A model generated the notes under the pieces. The model was not told the DNA's origin and did no database searches. It worked only from the letters and a program-made list of their open reading frames with translations. Positions 8,933 through 17,447 of a stretch of 32,598 nucleotides of DNA are shown in pieces. The translations under genes and the position numbers were made by a program. This stretch comes from Saprospiraceae bacterium (GTDB lineage: Bacteria; Bacteroidota; Bacteroidia; Chitinophagales; Saprospiraceae), in NCBI GenBank assembly GCA_020630475.1, contig JAHDBI010000035.1:1-32598 (forward strand), written 5' to 3'. Each line of letters begins with the position of its first letter. The first letter of the stretch is position 1.

Positions 8933-9754
8933 ATGGCCGTTTCTATATACGATAAGGTACAAGAGGCTGTTCGTTTTATCCGGCAAGAGATCAAAGAACA
9001 ATGTTCATTTGGGATTGTATTGGGTACCGGTCATAATGACCAATCTTTTGAAATTAATCGACGAATCGCGTATGACCGAATTCCTCACTTCACAAATAGC
9101 ACCGTAGAAAGTCATCAAGGTGAATTGTGTTTGACTTACGTCAATGGAAAAGCTTGTCTTATTCTTTCTGGTCGATTTCACTACTATGAGGGTCTCTCGT
9201 CAGCTCAAACGGCATTTCCCATTAGAGTTTTAAACGCATTGGGCGTAAGCCATTTATTCATCACAAATGCTGTAGGAGGACTAAACCCTTCTTATATTTC
9301 TGGAGATATTGTTTTGATTAAAGATCAAATTAATCTCCAACCGGATAATCCATTAAGAGGAAAACATGACGAACGATTAGGGCTGATGTTTCCTGATATG
9401 TTGAATGCCTTTGATAAAGACCTGTTAACATTGGCGAAAGCCAAAATGAATATCATAGAACAAGTGTACTACGAAGGAGTTTATGTCGGATTGCAAGGAC
9501 CAAGTTTAGAAACGCCTGCAGAATATCAGTTTTTAAATCAAATCAAGGCAGATGTTGTAGGAATGTCGACGGTACCTGAAGTGATTACGGCTCGTCAATG
9601 CGGAATGAAAACGATTGTATTTTCGGTGGTGTCCAATCAATGTTTTCCAATCCATCAAATAACTGAAACGACTGTGGCAGAAGTGATAGAGGTCGTGAAT
9701 AAAACAACGCCAAAAGTGATTACGTGTATTAAAAAAATGATTGAAGATTTATAA
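8933..9754 (+). CDS. Purine nucleoside phosphorylase (class I, trimeric type)
   Basis: Cleaves purine (deoxy)ribonucleosides with phosphate to free base and ribose 1-phosphate. The 273 residues show SGRFHYYEG (phosphate-binding Arg and His), TNAVGGLNP, the GDIVLIKDQIN strand, GPSLETPAEY (base-pocket Glu) and VGMSTVPEVITARQ (phosphate Ser). The N-terminal loop normally GSGLG reads GTGHN, and the C-terminal base-specificity segment SNQCFPIHQI diverges from typical PunA. The ATG at 8933 is preferred over an in-frame TTG at 8924 that would overlap mqnC. It sits one base after mqnC and one base before uvrA. The mqnC linkage raises the possibility that it handles hypoxanthine or a futalosine intermediate, but that is inference. 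Confidence 0.85.
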   Translation: MAVSIYDKVQEAVRFIRQEIKEQCSFGIVLGTGHNDQSFEINRRIAYDRIPHFTNSTVESHQGELCLTYVNGKACLILSGRFHYYEGLSSAQTAFPIRVLNALGVSHLFITNAVGGLNPSYISGDIVLIKDQINLQPDNPLRGKHDERLGLMFPDMLNAFDKDLLTLAKAKMNIIEQVYYEGVYVGLQGPSLETPAEYQFLNQIKADVVGMSTVPEVITARQCGMKTIVFSVVSNQCFPIHQITETTVAEVIEVVNKTTPKVITCIKKMIEDL

Positions 9755-9755
9755 G

Positions 9756-12578
9756 ATGGCTGAACAGGAGTATATCGATATCGTAGGAGCGAAAGAGAAT
9801 AATCTTCAGGATATTACTCTAAAAATTCCCAGGGACAAATTAGTGGTTATCACAGGAATAAGCGGTAGTGGTAAATCTTCCTTGGCATTTGATACCATAT
9901 ACGCAGAAGGGCAAAGACGCTATATGGAAACCTTTGGTTCGTATGCTCGCCAGTTTATGGGAAACATGGAACGACCTGAGGTAGAAAAAATAGATGGTTT
10001 AAGTCCAGTAATCTCGATCGAACAAAAAACTACAGCTTGGAATCCTCGATCAACGGTAGGCACGACAACGGAGATATATGATTTTCTAAGATTATTTTTT
10101 GCAAGAGTAGGTGAAGCATATTCATTGTCGACAGGAAAAAAGATGATCAAGTTTACGGAGATTCAGATTATTGAGTTGTTGATGAAGGATTATGACAAAA
10201 AGAAAATCATTCTTTTAGCTCCTTTGGTCAGGGCTCGAAAGGGGCATTATAGAGAGCTTTTTGATCAAATTCGAAAGAAAGGATATACGAAGGTCAGGGT
10301 GAATGGCGAGATCCAAGAGTTGAAGCAGGGAATGAAGTTGGATCGATACAAAACGCACGATATTGAAGTTGTTGTAGATAGAATTATTGTCGATAAAGAG
10401 AAAAGGGATCGCATCGGAGCATCTATACAAACAGCCATGAAACTCGGGAATGGGTTTATCATGATTTTGGATTTAGGAACAGAGGAAGTCAAGCCATTCA
10501 GTAAGCATTTGATGGATCCTGAAACCGGTCTTTCTTATGAAGAGCCTTCCCCAAATACCTTTTCGTTTAATTCACCGTATGGCACTTGTCCTGATTGTAA
10601 AGGATTGGGGTTAGTGAATAAAGTAGAAATGGACAAGGTCATTCCGGATGATTCTTTAAGTATTAATGAAGAAGGGATTAAACCATTTGGCGAAGTCCGA
10701 GACAACTTGACATTTAAACAGTTAAGGGCTGTTGCCAAAAAGTTCAAATTTGGTTTTGCTACCCCAGTTAAAGACATACCAGAAAAAGCACTCAATATTA
10801 TTTTGTTCGGAGGAGAAGAAGGAATTGGTGTGGATATGAAGTATTCAAAAAATGATTATGTCTACAATTTGGCATATGAAGGTATTGTGAACATGCTAGG
10901 TCGTTGGTTTAGAGAATCGAATTCTGAAAAAATCAGAAAATGGTCTGAAGAGTTTATGACCATCGTCGAATGTGAAACTTGTGAGGGTTATCGATTAAAA
11001 CAAGAATCGCTTCATTTTAAAATTGACGATCATCACATTGGGCACTTAGCCCAAATGGACCTTAGTGATTTAGCTGTTTGGTTTGAGGGATTAGAAAAAA
11101 GATTGTCGGCAAAACAAAATGCCATTGCGAAAGACGTCATTAAAGAAATTAGATTACGACTAGGTTTCTTATTAGAGGTAGGACTCGATTATTTATCCTT
11201 AAATCGACCAACGAGGACATTATCCGGAGGCGAGTCTCAGAGAACTCGTTTAGCTACTCAAATAGGATCTCAACTCACGGGAATCACCTATGTGATGGAC
11301 GAACCGTCGATTGGTTTGCACCAAAGGGATAATCATCGTTTGATACATGCATTAAAAAATCTAACGACTATCGGTAATACGGTATTGGTTGTTGAACACG
11401 ATAAAGACATCATGCTCGCCTCAGATTATATTATTGATTTAGGTCCTGGAGCAGGTAAACATGGAGGTCATATAGTTGCAGAAGGAACACCCAAAAACTT
11501 CTTAAAGAACAAAAGTCTTACTGCGTCTTTTCTAAGCAATCAACAGAAAATAGAAATCCCTAAAAACAGAAGACCAGGGATTGAAAAATTTATCCAACTT
11601 CAAGGAGCAAAAGGTCATAATTTAAAAAACCTAACTGTTGATTTTCCACTGGGTAAATTAATCTGCGTTACAGGTGTGTCTGGAAGCGGAAAATCCAGTT
11701 TAATCAATAATACGCTCTACCCTATCCTACGCGCACATTTATATAAAAGTATGCAGCGTCCATTGCCTTATGATGGGATTCAAGGATTAGATTTAGTCGA
11801 TAAAGTGATAGAGATCGATCAATCACCAATAGGTAGAACCCCAAGATCAAACCCAGCTACTTACACAGGCATGTTTGGTTTTATTAGAAACTTATTTACT
11901 GGTCTTCCGGAGGCTAAAATAAGAGGTTATAAAGCAGGTCGATTCTCTTTTAATGTCAAGGGAGGAAGGTGCGAGACATGTGAAGGAGCAGGTAAGAAAG
12001 TGATAGAAATGAATTTCCTACCTGACGTTCATGTCGATTGCGAGCAATGTCAAGGAAAGCGGTATAACCGAGAAACTTTAGAAATTCTATACAAGGGCAA
12101 AAGTATTTCGGATGTTCTTGAAATGACCGTTGAAGAGGGCGTAACTTTTTTTGAGCACATTCCGAGTATTTACAGAAAATTAAAAACACTGAATAGCGTT
12201 GGCTTGGGTTATATCAGTCTTGGCCAACAAGCAACAACACTATCTGGTGGTGAAGCCCAAAGGGTCAAACTATCCTTAGAATTATCCAAGAAAGATACCG
12301 GACAAACCTTATACATTTTAGATGAACCCACTACTGGATTGCATTTTAAAGACATTCAACACTTGTTAGTCGTGATCAACAAATTAGTAGATAAAGGAAA
12401 TACAGTTATCATCATCGAACACAATATGGATGTGATCAAAGTAGCGGATCACATTATTGACATAGGACCAGAAGGTGGAAGAGGAGGTGGAACAATTGTT
12501 TTCGAAGGAACCCCTGAAAAATTATTAAAGAGTAAAAAGTCTCATACAGCAAAGTATCTTAAAGAAGAGATGATTTAA
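9756..12578 (+). CDS. uvrA: Excinuclease ABC subunit A (UvrA)
   Basis: The ATPase that locates bulky DNA damage and loads UvrB in nucleotide excision repair. The 940 residues are full length. They contain two ABC ATPase units with Walker A GISGSGKSS and GVSGSGKSS, signatures LSGGESQR and LSGGEAQR, and Walker B YVMDEPSIGLH and YILDEPTTGLH. The C-terminal zinc finger is intact (CETCEGAG ... CEQCQGKRY). The first zinc finger is degenerate: CPDC (278-281) is present, but the partner CxxC near residues 253-256 reads MDPE. The ATG at 9756, one base after the PNP stop, is preferred over an in-frame TTG at 9741. It is the last gene of the mqnC operon; uvrB lies 18 kb away. Confidence 0.97.
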   Translation: MAEQEYIDIVGAKENNLQDITLKIPRDKLVVITGISGSGKSSLAFDTIYAEGQRRYMETFGSYARQFMGNMERPEVEKIDGLSPVISIEQKTTAWNPRSTVGTTTEIYDFLRLFFARVGEAYSLSTGKKMIKFTEIQIIELLMKDYDKKKIILLAPLVRARKGHYRELFDQIRKKGYTKVRVNGEIQELKQGMKLDRYKTHDIEVVVDRIIVDKEKRDRIGASIQTAMKLGNGFIMILDLGTEEVKPFSKHLMDPETGLSYEEPSPNTFSFNSPYGTCPDCKGLGLVNKVEMDKVIPDDSLSINEEGIKPFGEVRDNLTFKQLRAVAKKFKFGFATPVKDIPEKALNIILFGGEEGIGVDMKYSKNDYVYNLAYEGIVNMLGRWFRESNSEKIRKWSEEFMTIVECETCEGYRLKQESLHFKIDDHHIGHLAQMDLSDLAVWFEGLEKRLSAKQNAIAKDVIKEIRLRLGFLLEVGLDYLSLNRPTRTLSGGESQRTRLATQIGSQLTGITYVMDEPSIGLHQRDNHRLIHALKNLTTIGNTVLVVEHDKDIMLASDYIIDLGPGAGKHGGHIVAEGTPKNFLKNKSLTASFLSNQQKIEIPKNRRPGIEKFIQLQGAKGHNLKNLTVDFPLGKLICVTGVSGSGKSSLINNTLYPILRAHLYKSMQRPLPYDGIQGLDLVDKVIEIDQSPIGRTPRSNPATYTGMFGFIRNLFTGLPEAKIRGYKAGRFSFNVKGGRCETCEGAGKKVIEMNFLPDVHVDCEQCQGKRYNRETLEILYKGKSISDVLEMTVEEGVTFFEHIPSIYRKLKTLNSVGLGYISLGQQATTLSGGEAQRVKLSLELSKKDTGQTLYILDEPTTGLHFKDIQHLLVVINKLVDKGNTVIIIEHNMDVIKVADHIIDIGPEGGRGGGTIVFEGTPEKLLKSKKSHTAKYLKEEMI

Positions 12579-12613
12579 AGTGAATTTTTACCTAATTCCA
12601 AAATCACTTCCAT

Positions 12614-12645
12614 AAAAAAACCTTCGCTCGGGGAGAACAAAGGTT
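12614..12645 (-). terminator. Minus-strand intrinsic terminator without a matching gene
   Basis: On the minus strand AACCTT (12645-12640) pairs with AAGGTT (12624-12619), followed by seven T in all (12620-12614). The loop is GC-rich (GTTCTCCCCGAGCG). It is oriented to end transcripts reading from the gene-free region toward uvrA, yet no minus-strand gene is visible there. It could end a small RNA or protect uvrA from antisense transcription (inference). Confidence 0.5.
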
Positions 12646-12745
12646 GTTGAAGTTAGTCATAACCGTTTCTGAAATTCTTTGAGCAAATTCGTCTTTCGGT
12701 CTATTAAACTAAGTTCGGGGACACGTTTTATTTCTTGATGTGAAA

Positions 12746-12773
12746 ACTCCTCGACACGAAAGCACCGAGGAGT
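12746..12773. repeat. 8-bp perfect hairpin after uvrA
   Basis: ACTCCTCG (12746-12753) pairs perfectly with CGAGGAGT (12766-12773) around a 12-base loop containing CGAAAG. It extends outward with bulges: GTGAAAA on the left against TTTT and CAC on the right. It is the most GC-rich helix in an otherwise AT-rich spacer. No T-run follows directly on either strand, so a plain terminator role is not supported. Confidence 0.6.
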
Positions 12774-12881
12774 CACGTTTTAACACCCTTAAATATTGAG
12801 AATAATAGAATTTTTTTGTGAGGGCTTCCATTGCATTCAACAGAAGCCTTTATATAACATCCTTAATGTTCTTGTTTTTTG

Positions 12882-12952
12882 TGGTTATGGGTTGGATTGA
12901 CCTTTTTACTCTAAAATCCTTCTTGATCTTCACCAATCAACCATAACAACCA
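12882..12952. repeat. Long imperfect inverted repeat
   Basis: TGGTTATGGGTTGGATTG (12882-12899) is nearly the reverse complement of the stretch 12932-12952, which contains ACCAATCAACCATAAC. The arms differ by small insertions and are separated by about 33 bases. Purpose unknown. Confidence 0.5.
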
Positions 12953-12975
12953 TTCGAGAAGCGTTTCCATAATGT

Positions 12976-13009
12976 GTACTTTTTTGTTATTGTAATAACA
13001 TAAAAGTAC
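12976..13009. repeat. 34-bp hairpin, nearly perfect
   Basis: GTACTTTT (12976-12983) pairs with AAAAGTAC (13002-13009), and the inner TGTTATT (12985-12991) pairs perfectly with AATAACA (12994-13000) around a two-base loop. One or two unpaired bases separate the two helices. It may be a cruciform, a transcript hairpin or a regulator site. Confidence 0.6.
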
Positions 13010-13286
13010 TTCGTTAGCGCTTCGTAAAAAATAACATTTTTACATCATCATGGACAATCATTTTTCTTTAAAAATGACCATACATATCCCATAATACACA
13101 CTAAACTAGTGAGTTACGTAAAATATAACGTCTCATTTTTCTTATATTGAGACTTCCTATGTAAAGATAGGGATACAGGTCACCTAAAACAATAACATAA
13201 AACCAAAATTCAGGACATGCATTCAATAGATATTCAAACTATCACTACCACATAAAACATTGGTTTATAAATAATTAACCCTAACA

Positions 13287-14804
13287 ATGGAAAACCTTAA
13301 AGCCCTAGTAAAAGTGATTTCTGTTCAAAAAATTGGTCAAATTGAGATAATCGGTCAATCAAAAAAGAAATCAACAAATTATGACAAACTATATAATGCT
13401 ATACGAGATGGAATAGTTGATAATGACCAAGAAGCCATAGAGTATCTATATCCAGAACATAAAAACAAATCGAATTATCAGCGATTAAAAAATCGATTAA
13501 TCAATCGACTTATTAATTCTTTGTTTTTTATCGACACTAATAAACCAAGTTTTACCGACTACCGTAGGGCAAGGCATCAAGTTGGTAAATTTTATGTTGC
13601 AATCAACCTTCTTTTAGAACGAAGTGCTAGACCAACAGCAATCAATATTGCAGAAAAGGTCATATTGGTTTCAAAAAGATTCGATTTTTCTGAATACACC
13701 CTTCTAATAGCCAGATACCTTAGAAGTCATTATGCGTACCTTAATCCAAATAGAAAAAAATACCTACACTACAACAAAATAGTTGAACACGCGCTAAATT
13801 GTGTCAATTCTGAAGTTTTAGTAGAAGATATCTATTCTAACTACTCTTACCTAGCCAACACTTCTAATTCTTCACTTACAAAAGAAAACCTTAAACAGTT
13901 AAGAAATGACTGTTTAGTACTCAAAAAAAGACAATTAGAAATTGACTCCTTCCTGTTTAATAGATTGACTTATGAGCTTTTAGTTTATGAAAAGGCAATA
14001 TCAAAGGATCATTCTGGAGCTTTAAAAACTTGTGAAGAAGCCCTTGATTTCTTCTCTCAGAAACCATTTAAATATCAGCTCGTTGGAATAATTTTTAACT
14101 ATAACATTTTCTATGCTTTAGTTAATTTGATGAAATACAAAGAAGCAGAAAATCGAATGCAATCGAATTTAGATGTGATTACTGTTGGAAATTTTCATTG
14201 GTTTAGAGCAAATTTTATGTTGTTTCATTCTCTTTCATTACAAGAAAAATACAATGAGCTTTTTCCTTTGCTTGTAACTGTTTTAAAGCATAAAAATCTG
14301 ACTAAATACAAAACGCATTTCGAGGCTTGGAAGTTGAATGAAGCCTATGTACACTTGCTAATAGCTACAGGGAAAATCGAAAATGTCGGTCCAAAAAAGA
14401 AATTTAGTATCAATCGATTCGTCAATGAAGTTCCTATATTCTCAAAGGACAAAAGAGGGAGAAACATCTCCATTTTAATCCTTCAGTTGTTGTTTTTAAT
14501 CATTCAAAACAAGACGAGTAAAATTACTGAAAGACTAGATGCCCTAAACCAATATTGCTATCGTTACCTTAGAAATGATGAAACCCTGCGTTCCAACTGT
14601 TTTATCAAAATGCTATTAAAGCTTCCAGATGCCGACTATCATCCATTGAGGGTCCAACGCTACGTTGATAAATATCACAAACGCTTATTGGCTACTCCTA
14701 TGGAAATTTCCGAGCAGTCATCGGAGATAGAAATTATTCCATATGAGCAGTTATGGGAAGTGGTACTAGAAGTTTTAGAAAAAAATAAAACGAAAAGAAA
14801 ATAG
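13287..14804 (+). CDS. Uncharacterised helical protein, probably lineage-specific
   Basis: A 505-residue protein with no signal peptide or membrane segment. The sequence is dominated by alternating hydrophobic and charged residues typical of stacked helices, with TPR-like pairs such as YLANTSNSSLTKENLKQLR and HSGALKTCEEALDFF. The N-terminal part (MENLKALVKVISVQKIGQIEIIG followed by a YDKLYNAIRDGIVDNDQEAIEYL motif and LINRLINSLFFID) resembles, from memory, a large family of unknown proteins in Saprospiria. I could not search to confirm this. The ATG follows a 708-bp structured spacer, and the gene sits 32 bp before GH3. There are few cysteines and no recognisable catalytic motif. A scaffold or regulatory role is conceivable, but no function should be assigned. 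Confidence 0.75.
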   Translation: MENLKALVKVISVQKIGQIEIIGQSKKKSTNYDKLYNAIRDGIVDNDQEAIEYLYPEHKNKSNYQRLKNRLINRLINSLFFIDTNKPSFTDYRRARHQVGKFYVAINLLLERSARPTAINIAEKVILVSKRFDFSEYTLLIARYLRSHYAYLNPNRKKYLHYNKIVEHALNCVNSEVLVEDIYSNYSYLANTSNSSLTKENLKQLRNDCLVLKKRQLEIDSFLFNRLTYELLVYEKAISKDHSGALKTCEEALDFFSQKPFKYQLVGIIFNYNIFYALVNLMKYKEAENRMQSNLDVITVGNFHWFRANFMLFHSLSLQEKYNELFPLLVTVLKHKNLTKYKTHFEAWKLNEAYVHLLIATGKIENVGPKKKFSINRFVNEVPIFSKDKRGRNISILILQLLFLIIQNKTSKITERLDALNQYCYRYLRNDETLRSNCFIKMLLKLPDADYHPLRVQRYVDKYHKRLLATPMEISEQSSEIEIIPYEQLWEVVLEVLEKNKTKRK

Positions 14805-14836
14805 GTCAAAGGGTTTTCTTTAACTTCATATAGATC

Positions 14837-16354
14837 ATGATTAGAAAATCCATTAACCAATCCGTCAAGTATTATTCTAAATGGCGTTTCTCTAGGGTAA
14901 AAGACATTCATGTAAATGCCCAAAGCCTTCAGAAGCAAAACCTTAAAAAACTTATTGTTTCTTTAAGTCAGACGAGCTTTGGAAAAGAGCATCAGATTCA
15001 TTCTAAATCGGAGTACAAATCATTTACTTCTCAGATTCCTATTCGAACTTATGACCAGATAAAACCATATATCAAGCAGATGATGTTGGGTGAAAAAAAT
15101 GTTTTATGGCCTGGTCGAACGAAATATTTCAGTAAATCCTCCGGTACAACTAGCGACAAGAGTAAATTCTTACCGGTAAGTCAACAATTGATTAGAAACA
15201 ATATGGTTTCTGCTTGTTGGGACACCGTCAGTACCATTTATCATCAATGGGAAGGGGCTAATATCTTTTCTGAAAAAACACTTTTTCTTGGCGGCTCACT
15301 AGAAGATTATTCGGAATTCCCTGCTTCTAAAATTGGAGACGTGTCGGCTATTATGATTCATACGATGCCTCCGATTGGAAGGCCATTTTATACCCCGGAT
15401 TTTAAAACAGCGATACTTCCAGAATGGGAAGAAAAAATCGAAAAACTTTGTCAAATCTGTTCGAAAGAAAACGTAGTCATGTTCGGTGGTGTCCCTACCT
15501 GGACCATAGTTTTATTTAAACGCATGTTAGAAAAATATGGGGCAAAAAATATTTTAGACATATGGCCAAACGCCAAAATATACATGCACGGTGGCGTTGG
15601 ATTTGACCCCTATAAAAAACAATTTCAAGAGTATTTACCCTCTCGGGAATTTAAGTACTTAGAAGTATATAACGCGTCGGAAGGATATTTTGCTTATCAA
15701 GACAACTGGGATGAAGATGGAATGTTATTGAACGTAAATCACGGGATGTATTTTGAGTTCTTGCCTTTCGGCGAATGGGATAATGAGTTTGGACAAGCCA
15801 CTCCACTTGAAGAAATAGAATTGGGTAAAGACTATGCACTTGTGATTAGTACATGTGCGGGATTATGGAGATATAACACGGGTGATACCATTCAGTTTAC
15901 GTCTAAGTCACCTTACCGAATAAAAGTTAGTGGTAGGACTAAGCATTACATCAATGCCTTTGGAGAAGAAGTCATGGTTAATAATACTGACCAAGCGATT
16001 GCAAACACCTGTAACCAACTCGATGTAAAGGTCTCAGATTATACTGTAGCCCCTATTTACCTTAATCAAAATGAAAAAGGAGCTCATGAATGGTTGATAG
16101 AATTTGAGCATCCACCTATTAATCTTGATCAGTTTACAAAAGTACTGGATAAGGAACTTCAACTAATCAATTCGGATTATGAAGCTAAGAGGCATAAAGA
16201 AATGGCTTTAAGTTCGCCTAAAATTAAAAAACTACCAGAAGGCACATTTGTAAAATGGCTCAAGGCCAAGGGTAAATTTGGTGCTCAAATTAAGGTGCCA
16301 CGTTTATCTAACAATAGAGATTATGTAGATGACATTCTTGATTTTGTAGATTAG
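14837..16354 (+). CDS. GH3 auxin-responsive promoter family protein (acyl-acid-amido synthetase-like)
   Basis: An ANL-superfamily adenylating enzyme of the GH3 family. Plant members join amino acids to jasmonate or auxin; bacterial substrates are mostly unknown. The 505 residues contain the phosphate-binding SKSSGTTSDKSKFLPVS (about 95-111), GGVPTWTIVLFKRML, the YNASEGYFAYQD nucleotide motif (about 279-290) and LVISTCAGLWRYNTGDTIQF with the ribose-binding Asp. The C-terminal lid includes INAFGEEVMVNN. It lies between the unknown 505-residue gene and a 98-residue conserved protein, four bases from the latter, so co-transcription is likely. The family call is firm; the reaction is not known. 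Confidence 0.92.
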   Translation: MIRKSINQSVKYYSKWRFSRVKDIHVNAQSLQKQNLKKLIVSLSQTSFGKEHQIHSKSEYKSFTSQIPIRTYDQIKPYIKQMMLGEKNVLWPGRTKYFSKSSGTTSDKSKFLPVSQQLIRNNMVSACWDTVSTIYHQWEGANIFSEKTLFLGGSLEDYSEFPASKIGDVSAIMIHTMPPIGRPFYTPDFKTAILPEWEEKIEKLCQICSKENVVMFGGVPTWTIVLFKRMLEKYGAKNILDIWPNAKIYMHGGVGFDPYKKQFQEYLPSREFKYLEVYNASEGYFAYQDNWDEDGMLLNVNHGMYFEFLPFGEWDNEFGQATPLEEIELGKDYALVISTCAGLWRYNTGDTIQFTSKSPYRIKVSGRTKHYINAFGEEVMVNNTDQAIANTCNQLDVKVSDYTVAPIYLNQNEKGAHEWLIEFEHPPINLDQFTKVLDKELQLINSDYEAKRHKEMALSSPKIKKLPEGTFVKWLKAKGKFGAQIKVPRLSNNRDYVDDILDFVD

Positions 16355-16358
16355 CCTT

Positions 16359-16655
16359 ATGGATCTCATTAAGCGAACATTAGAAATTGATATACCAGAA
16401 ACATTCGACGAAAGTCAAGTGTATAAGATTATTCTTGAACGTGTAAGGGCTTTGCTCCATCAAGACCCTAATCTTTTATTCAGCTATCTTTATCGTCTCG
16501 ACATTCTCGAACACAAAATCAATCATGTGATTCAGCAACAAAAAAGTATTCCAATTGATGAAGGCCTTTCGAAGCTTATACTCGAACGACAAAAGGAAAG
16601 AGTCGAGACTAAGGAAAAATACAAACAAGACCCCATCGAAGGATGGGAATTCTAA
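16359..16655 (+). CDS. Small conserved hypothetical protein (98 aa)
   Basis: A cytosolic, mostly helical protein of 98 residues with the stretches LFSYLYRLDILEHKINHVIQ and LILERQKERVETKEKYK and a short C-terminal tail ending in EGWEF. I recall similar small proteins in many Bacteroidota genomes, without known function; this was not checked. It starts 4 bp after the GH3 stop and ends 9 bp before recO, so it is surely translated as part of that operon. It contains no cysteine, and no nucleic-acid-binding motif is evident. Confidence 0.8.
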   Translation: MDLIKRTLEIDIPETFDESQVYKIILERVRALLHQDPNLLFSYLYRLDILEHKINHVIQQQKSIPIDEGLSKLILERQKERVETKEKYKQDPIEGWEF

Positions 16656-16664
16656 GTTAGGGTA

Positions 16665-17393
16665 ATGGGTACATACAAAAGCAAAGGAATTGTTTTTAGG
16701 TCAATGAAATATCGAGAGACGAGTCTCATTATTGATATTTATACTCGTGAGAAGGGTTTAAATTCGTTTATTGTCAATGGTGTACGATCTTCAAAGTCCA
16801 AATCAAAATCCAACATTTTTCAATTGATGAACATCCTGGAAATCGTTGCTTACGACAAGGAAAACAAAAGTCTAAATAGATTAAAGGAATCGAAATACTC
16901 TATCATTTATGACAAGCTTCCTTATGATGTTAAACGAAGTAGTATCGGCATGTTGCTTATGGAGATTTCTAGAAACAGCATTCAAGAAACAGAAACCAAT
17001 GAGGTCTTATATGATTTCATTGAAGATTGGTTGTTATACCTAGATTCCAATAATCATTCGATGAACAACCTGGTTCTATTATATCTCGTACAATTAAGCG
17101 CTATGCTCGGCTTTGCACCATCCTTAAACAATTATGAAGAAGGTGCTCTTTTTGATATGCTTGAAGGGCGTTTAATTAAGGAAGATACAGGTCAGAATAC
17201 CATTTTAAATCAAGACGCCACCCATTCACTTTTTGAGCTCTTGAATACTAAAAAGGAAGAAGCTCATTTGTTGAAAATCTCCCCCAATATCCGAAGAAAG
17301 CTTTTTGACGATTTATTAAAATACTATGAGATTCATATCTCTAATTTCAAGGCACCAAAGTCAGTAGATATCCTTCGACAAATATTAGCTTAA
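16665..17393 (+). CDS. recO: DNA repair protein RecO
   Basis: Mediates RecA loading on SSB-coated DNA in the RecFOR recombination pathway. The 242 residues start with the OB-fold domain typical of the family (KGIVFRSMKYRETSLIIDIYTREKGLNSFIVNGVRSS, residues 6-42). An all-helical domain follows (about 85-190). The four-cysteine zinc site seen in some RecO proteins is absent, which is common in Bacteroidota. The ATG at 16665 is 9 bp after the small upstream gene. A weak AGCT/AGCT hairpin followed by four T sits just after the stop (17387-17404) and may be a partial terminator before the E1 gene. Confidence 0.93.
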   Translation: MGTYKSKGIVFRSMKYRETSLIIDIYTREKGLNSFIVNGVRSSKSKSKSNIFQLMNILEIVAYDKENKSLNRLKESKYSIIYDKLPYDVKRSSIGMLLMEISRNSIQETETNEVLYDFIEDWLLYLDSNNHSMNNLVLLYLVQLSAMLGFAPSLNNYEEGALFDMLEGRLIKEDTGQNTILNQDATHSLFELLNTKKEEAHLLKISPNIRRKLFDDLLKYYEIHISNFKAPKSVDILRQILA

Positions 17394-17447
17394 TAGAGCT
17401 TTTTAGTTTGATAATTTCTATTTTGCCGTGGTTTTAAATGACAAATA

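Larger units (their letters stand above)
12579..13286. other. 708-bp gene-free region rich in stem-loops
   Basis: No convincing coding frame exists on either strand; the longest noticed is about 40 codons on the minus strand and looks unremarkable. The region holds at least nine separate inverted repeats, listed individually where strong. Weaker ones are GGCTTC/GAAGCC (12833-12848), TCATTTTT/AAAAATGA (13058-13077), CACTA/TAGTG (13099-13111), GTCTCA/TGAGAC (13130-13153) and CCTAT/ATAGG (13156-13171). An imperfect hairpin, AAGTGA/TCACTT (12578-12608), directly follows uvrA and may act as its 3' end. No TAnnTTTG promoter was found for the gene at 13287. Confidence 0.6.

Noticed and set aside
8933-9754. 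Methylthioadenosine phosphorylase
   Set aside because: The NAVGGLNP and GPSLETPAEY motifs are those of purine nucleoside phosphorylase.
12721-12840. About 40-codon minus-strand frame in the spacer after uvrA, starting at the ATG near 12831
   Set aside because: It runs through the 12746-12773 hairpin, has no promoter or ribosome site and resembles no family I know.
12579-13286. Known structural RNAs (RNase P RNA, tmRNA, SRP RNA) in the gene-free region
   Set aside because: The conserved core sequences of these RNAs were looked for on both strands and are not present.
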